A stretch of 64,000 bases of DNA. Origin: Acidovorax delafieldii. GTDB lineage: Bacteria; Pseudomonadota; Gammaproteobacteria; Burkholderiales; Burkholderiaceae_C. A model generated the notes under the pieces. It did no database searches, had not been told where the DNA came from, and was given only the letters and a program-made list of their open reading frames with translations. Where the stretch lies: the NCBI RefSeq assembly GCF_007993815.1, contig NZ_VJWE01000012.1, forward strand, positions 434,001 to 498,000, read 5' to 3'. Positions 1 through 7,999 of the stretch are shown piece by piece. The position numbers and the translations under genes are program-made. Position 1 is the first letter of the stretch. Each line of letters opens with the position of its first letter.

Positions 1-23
1 CAGCGGCGCCACCCGATTTCTAA
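1..23 (+). CDS. Possible 3' end of an upstream gene (partial)
   Basis: One frame reads six codons (Ala-Ala-Pro-Pro-Asp-Phe) and stops at TAA 21-23, 15 bases before adk. In Burkholderiales kdsB (CMP-KDO synthetase) commonly precedes adk, so this may be its C-terminus. Six residues cannot identify it; the call rests on position only. Confidence 0.25.
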
Positions 24-695
<672 letters not shown>

Positions 696-752
696 TACAT
701 TGAACCAGGAGCAAAAAACCGTCTGACACACGTTGGGCGGTCAAGCCCCATC

Positions 753-786
753 AAAGCGACGCACCGCACCAGGGCGTCGCTTTTTT
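753..786 (+). terminator. Rho-independent terminator after adk
   Basis: A 10-bp stem (AAAGCGACGC, 753-762, pairing with GCGTCGCTTT, 774-783) closes an 11-base loop and runs into T residues. It separates adk from the convergent DUF6152-like gene. Confidence 0.85.
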
Positions 787-847
787 CATGGGCCGCCTTG
801 AAGCACGGCAGCCGCGACAGCCGCCTGCTGCGGGCGTGTGCGTTGAC

Positions 848-1318
848 TCAGGCAGGACTGGACCGCAGGCCGTAGGCTTTGCCGTCCACAAACAGGTACT
901 CGGCGCGCAGTACCGCCTCGCCCTTTTCGTCCCGCAGGCCAAAACCCACGACTGATACGGCGGTGCCTGGCTTGATCTCTGGCACCTGCCACGCCTGCAT
1001 GCGGGTCAAAGGCGCCAGCTCAATCTCCCAGACGCGGTCCTTGCGGGTGGGGAGCACCGTTTTGGCCAGCAGCGCGCGGCCATCCACGGGCGCTGTCTGC
1101 GCGGGGATGGCGCGTTGCGCAAGGTCCGCTGGCAACCGGAGCGCAGCGGGCAGTTCCAGCTCCAGCTCTGCGTGCGGGTTTTGCCAGCGCACTTTCCGCG
1201 CTGTGCCCTCCAGATACAGCGGTCGGTCTGCATCGAAACTGCTCCAGCCATGGTGGGCGTGCCCCCCCAAAGGCAAGGCACTGGCGGCGATCAGCACATG
1301 GCGACGTTGCAGGCTCAT
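848..1318 (-). CDS. DUF6152-like secreted protein
   Basis: A 156-residue protein of unknown function. The start (MSLQRRHVLIAASALPLGG) was chosen because AGGAG lies just upstream; a longer frame to 1375 has no such site. The N-terminus resembles a signal peptide with an Arg-Arg pair and a short hydrophobic stretch. The mature part begins HAHHGWSSFDADRPLYLEG, typical of DUF6152 (small, periplasmic, His-rich at the start). It lies 29 bases downstream of a small membrane-protein gene on the same strand and the two look like one operon. The family call is from memory of its pattern; function is unknown. Confidence 0.75.
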   Translation of the reverse strand: MSLQRRHVLIAASALPLGGHAHHGWSSFDADRPLYLEGTARKVRWQNPHAELELELPAALRLPADLAQRAIPAQTAPVDGRALLAKTVLPTRKDRVWEIELAPLTRMQAWQVPEIKPGTAVSVVGFGLRDEKGEAVLRAEYLFVDGKAYGLRSSPA

Positions 1319-1347
1319 ACAGACTCCTGATGAAGAGGCGGTCGATA

Positions 1348-1767
1348 TCAAAGATACGCAATCCAGCGGCCACAAGCCACCACCGCCAGCCAGACCATGG
1401 TGGATGCGAGCATCTGAAGGCGGGCCAGCCCGTCCAGGCGCGTGAGGGAATCACGTGCATGGAACCACGCCGCATTACAGCCCGCAAGCATTAACAACAG
1501 CATCTTCAAGGTAAAGGCGCGGTTGCTGAGCAGCTCCGCAGGCTGGGTGGCAAACATCAGCAGACCCGACGCTGCGGCCAATCCGAAGCCGCACAGCGCC
1601 ACAGCGAGACCCAGCCGCGCGAGGTCTTTCACCGGCAGTGCCGCACCACGTCCGAACACCCGCAACTCCAGCAACACCAGATTGCCCAGCAACAGCGCAA
1701 TGCCCACAATGTGGACGACTTCGAGCGCGGGATAAGCCCAGGCGTGTGTCTTGAGTGCGGTGAACAC
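1348..1767 (-). CDS. DUF6644-like four-helix membrane protein
   Basis: A 139-residue integral membrane protein with about four hydrophobic segments (roughly 15-35, 48-72, 85-103 and 118-138). The first helix carries His in HIVGIALLLGNLVLLELRV, and WFHARDSL lies before the last helix, so haem or metal binding is conceivable but not shown. It is followed by the DUF6152-like secreted protein, a pairing I have seen in other proteobacteria. No function is assigned. Confidence 0.7.
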   Translation of the reverse strand: MFTALKTHAWAYPALEVVHIVGIALLLGNLVLLELRVFGRGAALPVKDLARLGLAVALCGFGLAAASGLLMFATQPAELLSNRAFTLKMLLLMLAGCNAAWFHARDSLTRLDGLARLQMLASTMVWLAVVACGRWIAYL

Positions 1768-1786
1768 GGCTGGCAGTCCTTTTCGA

Positions 1787-2746
1787 TCAATCCGCCCGCA
1801 GCAAATCCAGCATCAGAGCAACCCTCGCCTTGACCGGCGACAGGCCCTGCGAGGCGGGCAGCGCATCCCCCGGCTTGGGCAGCACCTGCCCCTCCGCGCA
1901 GCGGGTGGAGCGCACCACTCCCACCCCGGCGTCCTGCGCACGCACCAAAGCGGCCGCCAGATCGTAGTGGATCGTGCCATTGCCGGTGCAGGCCACCACC
2001 AGGCCCTGCACGCCCTCTCGCACCAGCGCATCTACCGCCCTGCCCGATGCCCCCGCATGGTTCATGACGATTTCCACCCACGGCCAAGCCACAGCGTTCA
2101 CTATATTCTTCATAGCGCTATCGGCATGATTGACATGCGCTACCGGGCTATTGCATGCCCAGCGGACCACGCCCTCTTCCACCCATCCCAAAGGACCGGC
2201 CTCGCCCGAGCTGAAAGCATTGACGCGGTAGGGATGCACTTTTTGCACATGCCGAGCGCCATGTACTTCACCCGCAGCAACGGCCAGCACACCTGTGGCA
2301 CCGGGTGCCAATACCGTTGCCACAGCGTCCAGCAGATTCTGGGGTCCATCGGGGGTCAGGGCTGTGGCGGGCCGCATGGCGCAGGTCAGCACCACGGGCT
2401 TGCGCGCATCCAGCACCTCGTGCAAAAACCACGCGGTCTCTTCCAGGGTGTCCGTGCCATGGGTGATGACCACACCTCTCACCTCCGGGTCGCTCAAATG
2501 GTGCGCGCACCGCAGTGCCAGCGTGCGCCACACCTCGCAATCCATGTCCTTGCTGTCGATCTGCGCCACCTGTTCTGCAGCCAAGGCGCCCCCTGCCAGG
2601 GCCTGCAAGCCTGGCACGGCCGTCAGAAGTTGCTCCACCCCCACCTGGGCAGCGGTGTAGCCGATGTTGTCCCCCGCCTGTGCAGAGGTGCCCGCGATCG
2701 TGCCACCGGTGCCCAAAACCACAATTTTTTGCCCACTCACTTGCAT
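1787..2746 (-). CDS. L-asparaginase (asparaginase/glutaminase family)
   Basis: Hydrolyses L-asparagine to aspartate and ammonia. The 319-residue protein has both catalytic-threonine signatures: GTGGTIAG near the N-terminus (Thr16) and THGTDTLEETAWFLHE at about residue 95. There is no signal peptide, so a cytoplasmic enzyme is likely. It is divergent from lexA, with 83 bases between the two starts, and the SOS box in that gap could also affect this promoter. A stretch around residues 207-222 (bases about 2085-2130) looks atypical for the family and is discussed as a finding. Symbols ansA and ansB are not separated here. Confidence 0.92.
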   Translation of the reverse strand: MQVSGQKIVVLGTGGTIAGTSAQAGDNIGYTAAQVGVEQLLTAVPGLQALAGGALAAEQVAQIDSKDMDCEVWRTLALRCAHHLSDPEVRGVVITHGTDTLEETAWFLHEVLDARKPVVLTCAMRPATALTPDGPQNLLDAVATVLAPGATGVLAVAAGEVHGARHVQKVHPYRVNAFSSGEAGPLGWVEEGVVRWACNSPVAHVNHADSAMKNIVNAVAWPWVEIVMNHAGASGRAVDALVREGVQGLVVACTGNGTIHYDLAAALVRAQDAGVGVVRSTRCAEGQVLPKPGDALPASQGLSPVKARVALMLDLLRAD

Positions 2747-2774
2747 ACTCCGAAAAACTGGTGAAAAATACAGT

Positions 2775-2794
2775 TACTGGATTAAAAAACAGTT
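2775..2794. promoter_or_regulatory. LexA (SOS) box between asparaginase and lexA
   Basis: The sequence has CTG at 2777-2779 and CAG at 2790-2792 with a 10-base AT-rich spacer (GATTAAAAAA), matching the CTG-N10-CAG proteobacterial LexA operator. It lies 36 bases before the lexA ATG, the usual place for autoregulation. The divergent asparaginase gene starts 28 bases from its other edge. Confidence 0.8.
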
Positions 2795-2829
2795 GTTCGC
2801 CACTGTAACCGCCTGCACCGGAAATCACC

Positions 2830-3504
2830 ATGCTCGACAACCCCAAACTCACCGCCCGCCAGCAGCAGATTCTGGATCTCATCCAGACCGCCATCGCACG
2901 CACCGGCGCGCCTCCCACCCGCGCAGAAATCGCGGCCGAGCTGGGTTTCAAGTCAGCCAACGCGGCAGAAGAGCACCTGCAGGCCCTGGCCCGCAAAGGG
3001 GTGATCGAACTGGTCAGCGGCACCTCGCGCGGCATCCGCTTGCGCGGAGACACAGTGCGCTCCATCAACGCAGCCCGTGGCAACCAATTCAGTCTGCCCA
3101 TCCCGGGTCTGTCGCAGCTGGTCTTGCCCCTGGTAGGTCGGGTGGCTGCGGGGTCGCCCATTCTCGCGCAGGAACATGTGGACCAGACCTACAGTGTGGA
3201 AAACAGCCTCTTCCAACACAAGCCCGACTACTTGCTCAAGGTGCGGGGCATGTCCATGCGCGACGCCGGCATCATGGACGGTGACTTGCTCGCCGTGCAG
3301 TCCACCCGTGAGGCTCGCAATGGTCAGATCATCGTGGCCCGCCTGGGCGATGATGTCACCGTCAAGCGACTTCGCCGCACGGCCACTGCCATCGAGTTGC
3401 TGCCCGAAAACCCCGACTATCCCGTGATCGTGGTGCAGCCCGGCGAGCCTTTCGAAATCGAAGGGCTGGCAGTGGGACTTATCCGCAACACCATGCTGAT
3501 GTAG
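2830..3504 (+). CDS. lexA: SOS repressor LexA
   Basis: Represses DNA-damage genes and cleaves itself when RecA filaments form. The 224-residue protein has an N-terminal winged helix ([14 protein letters not shown], 29-42), a predicted Ala107-Gly108 cleavage site in GRVAAGSP, and the Ser142/Lys179 dyad in [10 protein letters not shown] and DVTVKRL. Length and order match betaproteobacterial LexA. A LexA box directly upstream indicates autorepression. Confidence 0.97.
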   Translation: MLDNPKLTARQQQILDLIQTAIARTGAPPTRAEIAAELGFKSANAAEEHLQALARKGVIELVSGTSRGIRLRGDTVRSINAARGNQFSLPIPGLSQLVLPLVGRVAAGSPILAQEHVDQTYSVENSLFQHKPDYLLKVRGMSMRDAGIMDGDLLAVQSTREARNGQIIVARLGDDVTVKRLRRTATAIELLPENPDYPVIVVQPGEPFEIEGLAVGLIRNTMLM

Positions 3505-3743
3505 CGTGTGCCCCAGGGGCCGCACCGTGGGTGGCGGGCGTTTGGTGAACGGATACAACCGATTCACCAGCCCTGCGGTGCAGGTCCCGTTGAATGCCAA
3601 GGCCTCTCAGGCATTGCTTGATGGATCGGCGGAGCAGCTGTCCGCACGGTCGAGGGATCAACTCGCACTGCGTCTGTCTGCACTGGTGTTCGACCACTTT
3701 GCAATCCTGCCTATGTTCACCCCCCGACTTTCGGAGTTTTCAC

Positions 3744-4256
3744 ATGGGAATTGCTTTGTTCACCCTGTCTGCTGTGCAGAACCCTCTTCGCAGTCTTAAA
3801 AAGCTGCTTGCCAACCCAGCCAGTGCACCCAAAGACCGACTGGACCTGCTGGCACAGCCAGTCGGCATGAGACGTGCCAGGCCAGGCAACGCCCCAGCAT
3901 CGGCCTCCCGCAGCGACGACGCCCAAGCCCTGGTCCCCAGCAACTCCACAGAGCCACTGGCACAACGTCCATTGCGCGGAAATTGGCCCTTTACCGCCAA
4001 ACCTCCAGTTCGAACGCCAGAAAGCCCGACCAGATCCGCTGCCGCCCACCGCTCCTTCCTGCCAACACACATGGCCGGCAGCAAACGACAGGCCTTTTTG
4101 GCGTCAGTGGGTGCAGACCACTGCCCACCACAATCCACCCGGGTGCTGCGCCGGGCCTCTGACACAGGCACCTGCCGCCTGGTAATTGCTGGCCGCATGG
4201 CCGATGTGTGCGCAGAGCTGGACCGCCTGGCAGCATCCGAGGCGCTCCGGGCCTGA
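3744..4256 (+). CDS. Hypothetical protein downstream of lexA
   Basis: I do not recognise this 170-residue protein. The start MGIALFTLSAVQNPLRSLKK was chosen because CGGAG sits 8 bases upstream; a longer frame to 3594 has no such site. The middle is Pro/Ala/Ser/Arg-rich and probably disordered. The last 25 residues (CRLVIAGRMADVCAELDRL) look folded. It lies 239 bases after lexA on the same strand. The skewed composition means a chance frame is not excluded, but the start site and the ordered ends favour a real gene. Confidence 0.5.
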   Translation: MGIALFTLSAVQNPLRSLKKLLANPASAPKDRLDLLAQPVGMRRARPGNAPASASRSDDAQALVPSNSTEPLAQRPLRGNWPFTAKPPVRTPESPTRSAAAHRSFLPTHMAGSKRQAFLASVGADHCPPQSTRVLRRASDTGTCRLVIAGRMADVCAELDRLAASEALRA

Positions 4257-4569
4257 TTCGCAGAGCGCAGCAGGCGGCACGAGCGCCAAGCCCTCTTCTA
4301 CGCCCCGCGCACCAAGGCTGCGGCAATGTCAGGCAGTGCTTGATCCGGAAACGTCTAACACCGGGGCACCGGCAGGACCAAAACTCTGCACCGAGCTGCA
4401 GCAGTCGTGGTGCATGGCACTCTCTGAGTCCGGACTTCCGTGCACGCGCAGGACAAGAAGTACGTCCACGGGGCTCATGCAGCACTCAGTCACCAAAAAC
4501 CGCAGGCTTTGGTATGCCCAGCACGGCCACTGTGGCATTCCCCTGCGCCCGTCAAGGCACAATGTCGGC
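4257..4569. other. Intergenic region before the 2-hydroxyacid dehydrogenase
   Basis: This 313-base stretch lies between the hypothetical gene and the dehydrogenase. I see no convincing coding frame, RNA or terminator. It presumably carries the dehydrogenase promoter, but I cannot place one confidently. Confidence 0.4.
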
Positions 4570-5577
4570 ATGAATATTGTGATCCTCGACGATTACCAGG
4601 ATGCAGTGCGCAAGCTGCATTGCGCCTCTCGGCTCGACGCATACACCGCCAAGGTGTACACCAACACGGTCAAAGGGCTGGGGCAGCTTTCGGTGCGACT
4701 CAAAGACGCCGACATCATTGTGCTGATCCGCGAACGGACCCAGATCACACGCCAACTGGTTGAAAAGCTCCCGCGGCTCAAGCTCATCGCCCAAACTGGC
4801 AAGATTGGGAGCCACATTGATGTAGCGGCATGTACCGAGCGGGGGATCGCGGTGGCAGAAGGGGTCGGCTCCCCTGTGGCTCCCGCCGAGCTGACCTGGG
4901 CCCTGGTGATGGCCTCCATGCGCCGCCTGCCCCAGTACATCTCCAACCTCAAGCATGGCGCTTGGCAGCAGTCCGGTCTCAAGACCGCGTCCATGCCCCC
5001 CAACTTCGGAGTCGGCAGCGTACTGCGGGGTAAAACACTGGGTATCTGGGGTTATGGTCGCATCGGACAACTGGTGGCCGGCTATGGACGGGCGTTTGGC
5101 ATGAACGTGCGCGTCTGGGGGCGTGAAGCCTCACGCGCGCAGGCGCTGACGGATGGATACCAGGCCGCCGCCACGCGCGAAGAGTTTTTTTCGCAGTGCG
5201 ATGTGATCTCGTTGCACCTGCGCCTGAACGACGAAACGCGCGGCATCATCTCGCTTGAAGACCTCTCGTGCATGAAGCCCACCTCGCTGCTGGTCAACAC
5301 GTCACGTGCAGAATTGATTGAACCCGACGCGCTCATCGCAGCACTCAACCGGGGTCGCCCGGGCCTGGCGGCCGTGGACGTGTTTGAGAGCGAACCCATC
5401 CTGCAAGGCCACGCCCTGCTCCGCCTGGAAAACTGCATCTGCACGCCACACATCGGGTACGTGGAGCAGGACAGCTACGAGCTCTACTTTGGTGCAGCTT
5501 TCGACAATGTGGTGAATTTCATCAAAGGCACGCCTACCAACATCGTGAATCCTGGCTCGCTACAAGTCAGGCGCTAA
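4570..5577 (+). CDS. D-2-hydroxyacid dehydrogenase family protein
   Basis: An NAD(P)-dependent oxidoreductase of the D-isomer 2-hydroxyacid dehydrogenase family (335 residues). The start MNIVILDDYQDAVRK fits the family; a frame extending to 4186 adds non-homologous residues. The Rossmann motif LGIWGYGRIGQLVAGYG, the substrate loop LLVNTSRAELI, an acidic VDVFESEP motif and TPHIGYVEQDSY (catalytic His with the expected downstream aromatic) are present in order. The substrate cannot be read from sequence. A strong terminator follows. Confidence 0.9.
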   Translation: MNIVILDDYQDAVRKLHCASRLDAYTAKVYTNTVKGLGQLSVRLKDADIIVLIRERTQITRQLVEKLPRLKLIAQTGKIGSHIDVAACTERGIAVAEGVGSPVAPAELTWALVMASMRRLPQYISNLKHGAWQQSGLKTASMPPNFGVGSVLRGKTLGIWGYGRIGQLVAGYGRAFGMNVRVWGREASRAQALTDGYQAAATREEFFSQCDVISLHLRLNDETRGIISLEDLSCMKPTSLLVNTSRAELIEPDALIAALNRGRPGLAAVDVFESEPILQGHALLRLENCICTPHIGYVEQDSYELYFGAAFDNVVNFIKGTPTNIVNPGSLQVRR

Positions 5578-5625
5578 CAGATCAAACCGTTGCGGCGTTG
5601 GCAACGCTGACTACACCGCGCAATT

Positions 5626-5655
5626 AAAAAGGCTTCACGAGGGAAGCCTTTTTTT
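5626..5655. terminator. Bidirectional terminator between convergent genes
   Basis: AAAAAGGCTT and AAGCCTTTTTTT flank an 8-base loop. A-rich and T-rich flanks on opposite sides let it work for the dehydrogenase (+) and for the binding-protein gene (-), which converge here. Confidence 0.85.
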
Positions 5656-5706
5656 ACGATTGCTGCAGGGCACCGAAATGCCCCGCAGCAGAAAGCAACA
5701 CTCCAA

Positions 5707-6834
5707 TTACAGAGGTGTCTTCTTGCCGTCCTTGTAGACGTACAGCGTGATCGCTGGGTTCTTCATTTCGCCGTTGGGTTCAAAGGCGATGGTGGAGGTC
5801 ACGCCCTTGAAGTTGGACTTGGCGAGTTCGTTCACATACACCTTGGGGTCCACGGAGTTGGCGCGCTTCATAGCGTCCACCAGCAGGAACGTGGCGTCGT
5901 AGGTGTAGGGGCTGTACACCTGGAACTGGTTGGGGTACTTGGCGTCGTACTTGGCCTTCCAGGCCGTACCGCCAGGCATCTTGGCCAGCGAGGAGCCGCC
6001 TTCCGCGCAGATCACGTTAGCCAGGGTCTTGGCACCGGCAGCCAGCTTGGCGATTTCGGACGTGCAGACGCCGTCACCACCGAAGTACTTGACGTTGGCC
6101 ATGCCCAGCTGTTCCATCTGGCGCAGCATGGGGCCGGCTTGAGGGTCCATACCACCGTAGAACACGGCATCAGGGTTCTTGGCCTTGATGGCGGTCAGGA
6201 TGGCCATGAAGTCCGTGGCCTTGTCGGTCGTGAACTGCTCGTCCACCACCTTCATGCCCTTGGCCGTAGCGGTCTTCTTGAACACGTCGGCAACACCTTG
6301 GCCGTAAGCAGTACGGTCATCGATGATGGCAACGGTCTTGAGCTTCAGGGTGTCCACAGCGTAGAAGGCCAGACCAGCGCCCAGGGCGTTGTCGTTGGCG
6401 ATGATACGGAACGTGGTCTTGTAGCCAGGCTTGGTCAGGTTGGGGTTGGTCGCAGCGCCCGTCACCATGGGGATGCCGCAATCGTTGTACACCTTGGAGG
6501 CGGGGATCGTGGTACCGGAGTTGAGGTGGCCGACAACGCCAGCGACCTTGGAGTCGCACAGCTTTTGTGCGGCAGCAGTGCCCTGCTTTGGATCGGCAGC
6601 GTCATCTTCAGCCTGCAGCTCGAACTTGATCTTCTTGCCGCCGATGGTGACGCCTTGAGCGTTCAGCTCTTCAATGGCCATGCGGGCGCCATTTTCGTTG
6701 TCCTTGCCGTAGTGGGCTTGGGCGCCGGAAACCGGAGCCACGTGGCCGATCTTGACCACCTGCTCTTGTGCAGAGGCCACACCAGCAACAGCCGCGATAG
6801 CAGCAACCACGGTCAGTTTCAACTTCAATTGCAT
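5707..6834 (-). CDS. Branched-chain amino acid ABC transporter substrate-binding protein
   Basis: Periplasmic binding protein of the LivJ/LivK type, 375 residues. The start MQLKLKLTVVAAIAAVAGVASA, with GGAG 7-10 bases upstream, gives a clean Sec signal peptide cut after ASA. A longer frame to 6882 lacks this. The mature part opens VVKIGHVAPVSGAQAHYGKD and has the paired Rossmann-like lobes typical of the family, including ITGVV-type hinge patterns. No permease or ATPase genes are adjacent, so it is an orphan here and probably uses transporter subunits encoded elsewhere. True ligand unknown. Confidence 0.93.
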   Translation of the reverse strand: MQLKLKLTVVAAIAAVAGVASAQEQVVKIGHVAPVSGAQAHYGKDNENGARMAIEELNAQGVTIGGKKIKFELQAEDDAADPKQGTAAAQKLCDSKVAGVVGHLNSGTTIPASKVYNDCGIPMVTGAATNPNLTKPGYKTTFRIIANDNALGAGLAFYAVDTLKLKTVAIIDDRTAYGQGVADVFKKTATAKGMKVVDEQFTTDKATDFMAILTAIKAKNPDAVFYGGMDPQAGPMLRQMEQLGMANVKYFGGDGVCTSEIAKLAAGAKTLANVICAEGGSSLAKMPGGTAWKAKYDAKYPNQFQVYSPYTYDATFLLVDAMKRANSVDPKVYVNELAKSNFKGVTSTIAFEPNGEMKNPAITLYVYKDGKKTPL

Positions 6835-6965
6835 ATCAAATCTCCAGTAAAGATAAACGCTGAGAATCTTCTTGTGTCTCAACGCAGGCGAACATATCGC
6901 AATTTACGGGCCAGATCATTAGGGAACACGATTAAACGCAAGAGAAACCACAGGGGAATACCCTG

Positions 6966-7559
6966 TCATCCCTTGGACACAGGGGGCGCACCACTCGCCA
7001 GCTCGTCCGCCACCGCCTCGTACACCGCATGCCGCACCACCGATTCGATCTCTTCGCGCAGACGCGGAAGCACTGACCGCGTCTGCTCCTGCACCACTGT
7101 GGCGATTGCTTCGCGCAAGCGCTGGTCCAGCACTACATCCACGCGCTGCATGACGCGGTGCACCATGTACTCCTCCATCCCATCTGGCAAGGCGCGGGCC
7201 GCAACGGGCGCAGCCCCTGGCTTTGGGCCAGCAGGGGTGGCAGCATGAACCGCCGGGCGAGGTTGGACATGCGATACCGGAGAACGTGAAGCCTGGGGAG
7301 CAGCCACAGGGGTTGGCGCAGCCACCGGGGAGGCCACAGGACGCTCTGTGGCAGGGGGCACAGCGACCTGCGCCGCACTAGCCGGTCGCGCAGTGGGCAA
7401 TGCAGGCCTGGCCAACGCCACAGACTGCGACGGCGACAGGACGGTGGTGCGGACCGCCGGATTTGAAGCCCCCGGCGCGAGGGGCGCCACGCCAGGCACC
7501 TGCACCACTTCGGTGAGCGTGGGTACAAACCGCGGAGGGGTTTTGGGTGGGAGCGCCAT
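6966..7559 (-). CDS. DUF2486-like hypothetical protein
   Basis: A 197-residue protein coupled to holC: its ATG overlaps the holC stop (TGATG at 7557-7561). It opens PPRFVPTLTEVVQVPG, similar to the 'PVLTEVV' start of Burkholderia DUF2486 proteins. A Pro/Ala/Val-rich, probably disordered linker (about 25-115) leads to a C-terminal amphipathic part with VLDQRLREAIATVVQEQTRS and RLREEIESVVRHAVYEAV, a likely helical hairpin or coiled coil. Function unknown; the coupling suggests co-expression with the polymerase III chi subunit. Confidence 0.6.
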   Translation of the reverse strand: MALPPKTPPRFVPTLTEVVQVPGVAPLAPGASNPAVRTTVLSPSQSVALARPALPTARPASAAQVAVPPATERPVASPVAAPTPVAAPQASRSPVSHVQPRPAVHAATPAGPKPGAAPVAARALPDGMEEYMVHRVMQRVDVVLDQRLREAIATVVQEQTRSVLPRLREEIESVVRHAVYEAVADELASGAPPVSKG

Positions 7560-7993
7560 CAGCCCGCTTTCAACACCAGATCATGGCGGGTAATGGCGTA
7601 GCCCCGGGACGCGTAGTGGCGCCAGCGCGCACGTGCCTGGGCACGGTCGACTTCGTCCTGGGCGCTCACCACTTCGACCAGGCGGTCAAACCGGCCAAAA
7701 CCTTCCGGGACTTCCGCATTCAGGTTCAACAGCACTTCGTGATGCGGTGCCAGGCGTGCATCCTGCGCCAGCAACACCGGAGAGGCCTGAACCAGCTCCT
7801 CGTCGGAATCGGCGTGGCAATGGGCCACAAAGTCCTGGGGGGCCAACAACCAGAGCATGCGGTCCAGCGCCTGAAGCGCATCCGCAGGCGCGGCAATGAC
7901 CAAACGAGCCCCGCTGCGCTGCACCTTGCGCGCAAACCGGCATGCATAGGCCAGCTTGTCGGGTGCGTTGAAGTGAAAGGCTACCTCGGTCAT
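7559..7993 (-). CDS. holC: DNA polymerase III subunit chi
   Basis: Clamp-loader accessory subunit that links the replicase to SSB. The 144-residue product matches HolC in length and order: TEVAFHFNAPDKLAYACRFA at the start, a CHAD-like core, and VEVVSAQDEVDRAQARARWR followed by YASRGYAITRHD at the end. It is 6 bases after pepA on the same strand. The pepA-holC order is conserved in many proteobacteria. Confidence 0.95.
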   Translation of the reverse strand: MTEVAFHFNAPDKLAYACRFARKVQRSGARLVIAAPADALQALDRMLWLLAPQDFVAHCHADSDEELVQASPVLLAQDARLAPHHEVLLNLNAEVPEGFGRFDRLVEVVSAQDEVDRAQARARWRHYASRGYAITRHDLVLKAG

Positions 7994-7999
7994 GACGTG

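Noticed and set aside
3543..3569. Hairpin TGGTGAACGG/CCGATTCACCA after lexA
   Set aside because: A stem with a bulge but no T-run, and nothing to show it is a terminator or operator; not counted as a feature.
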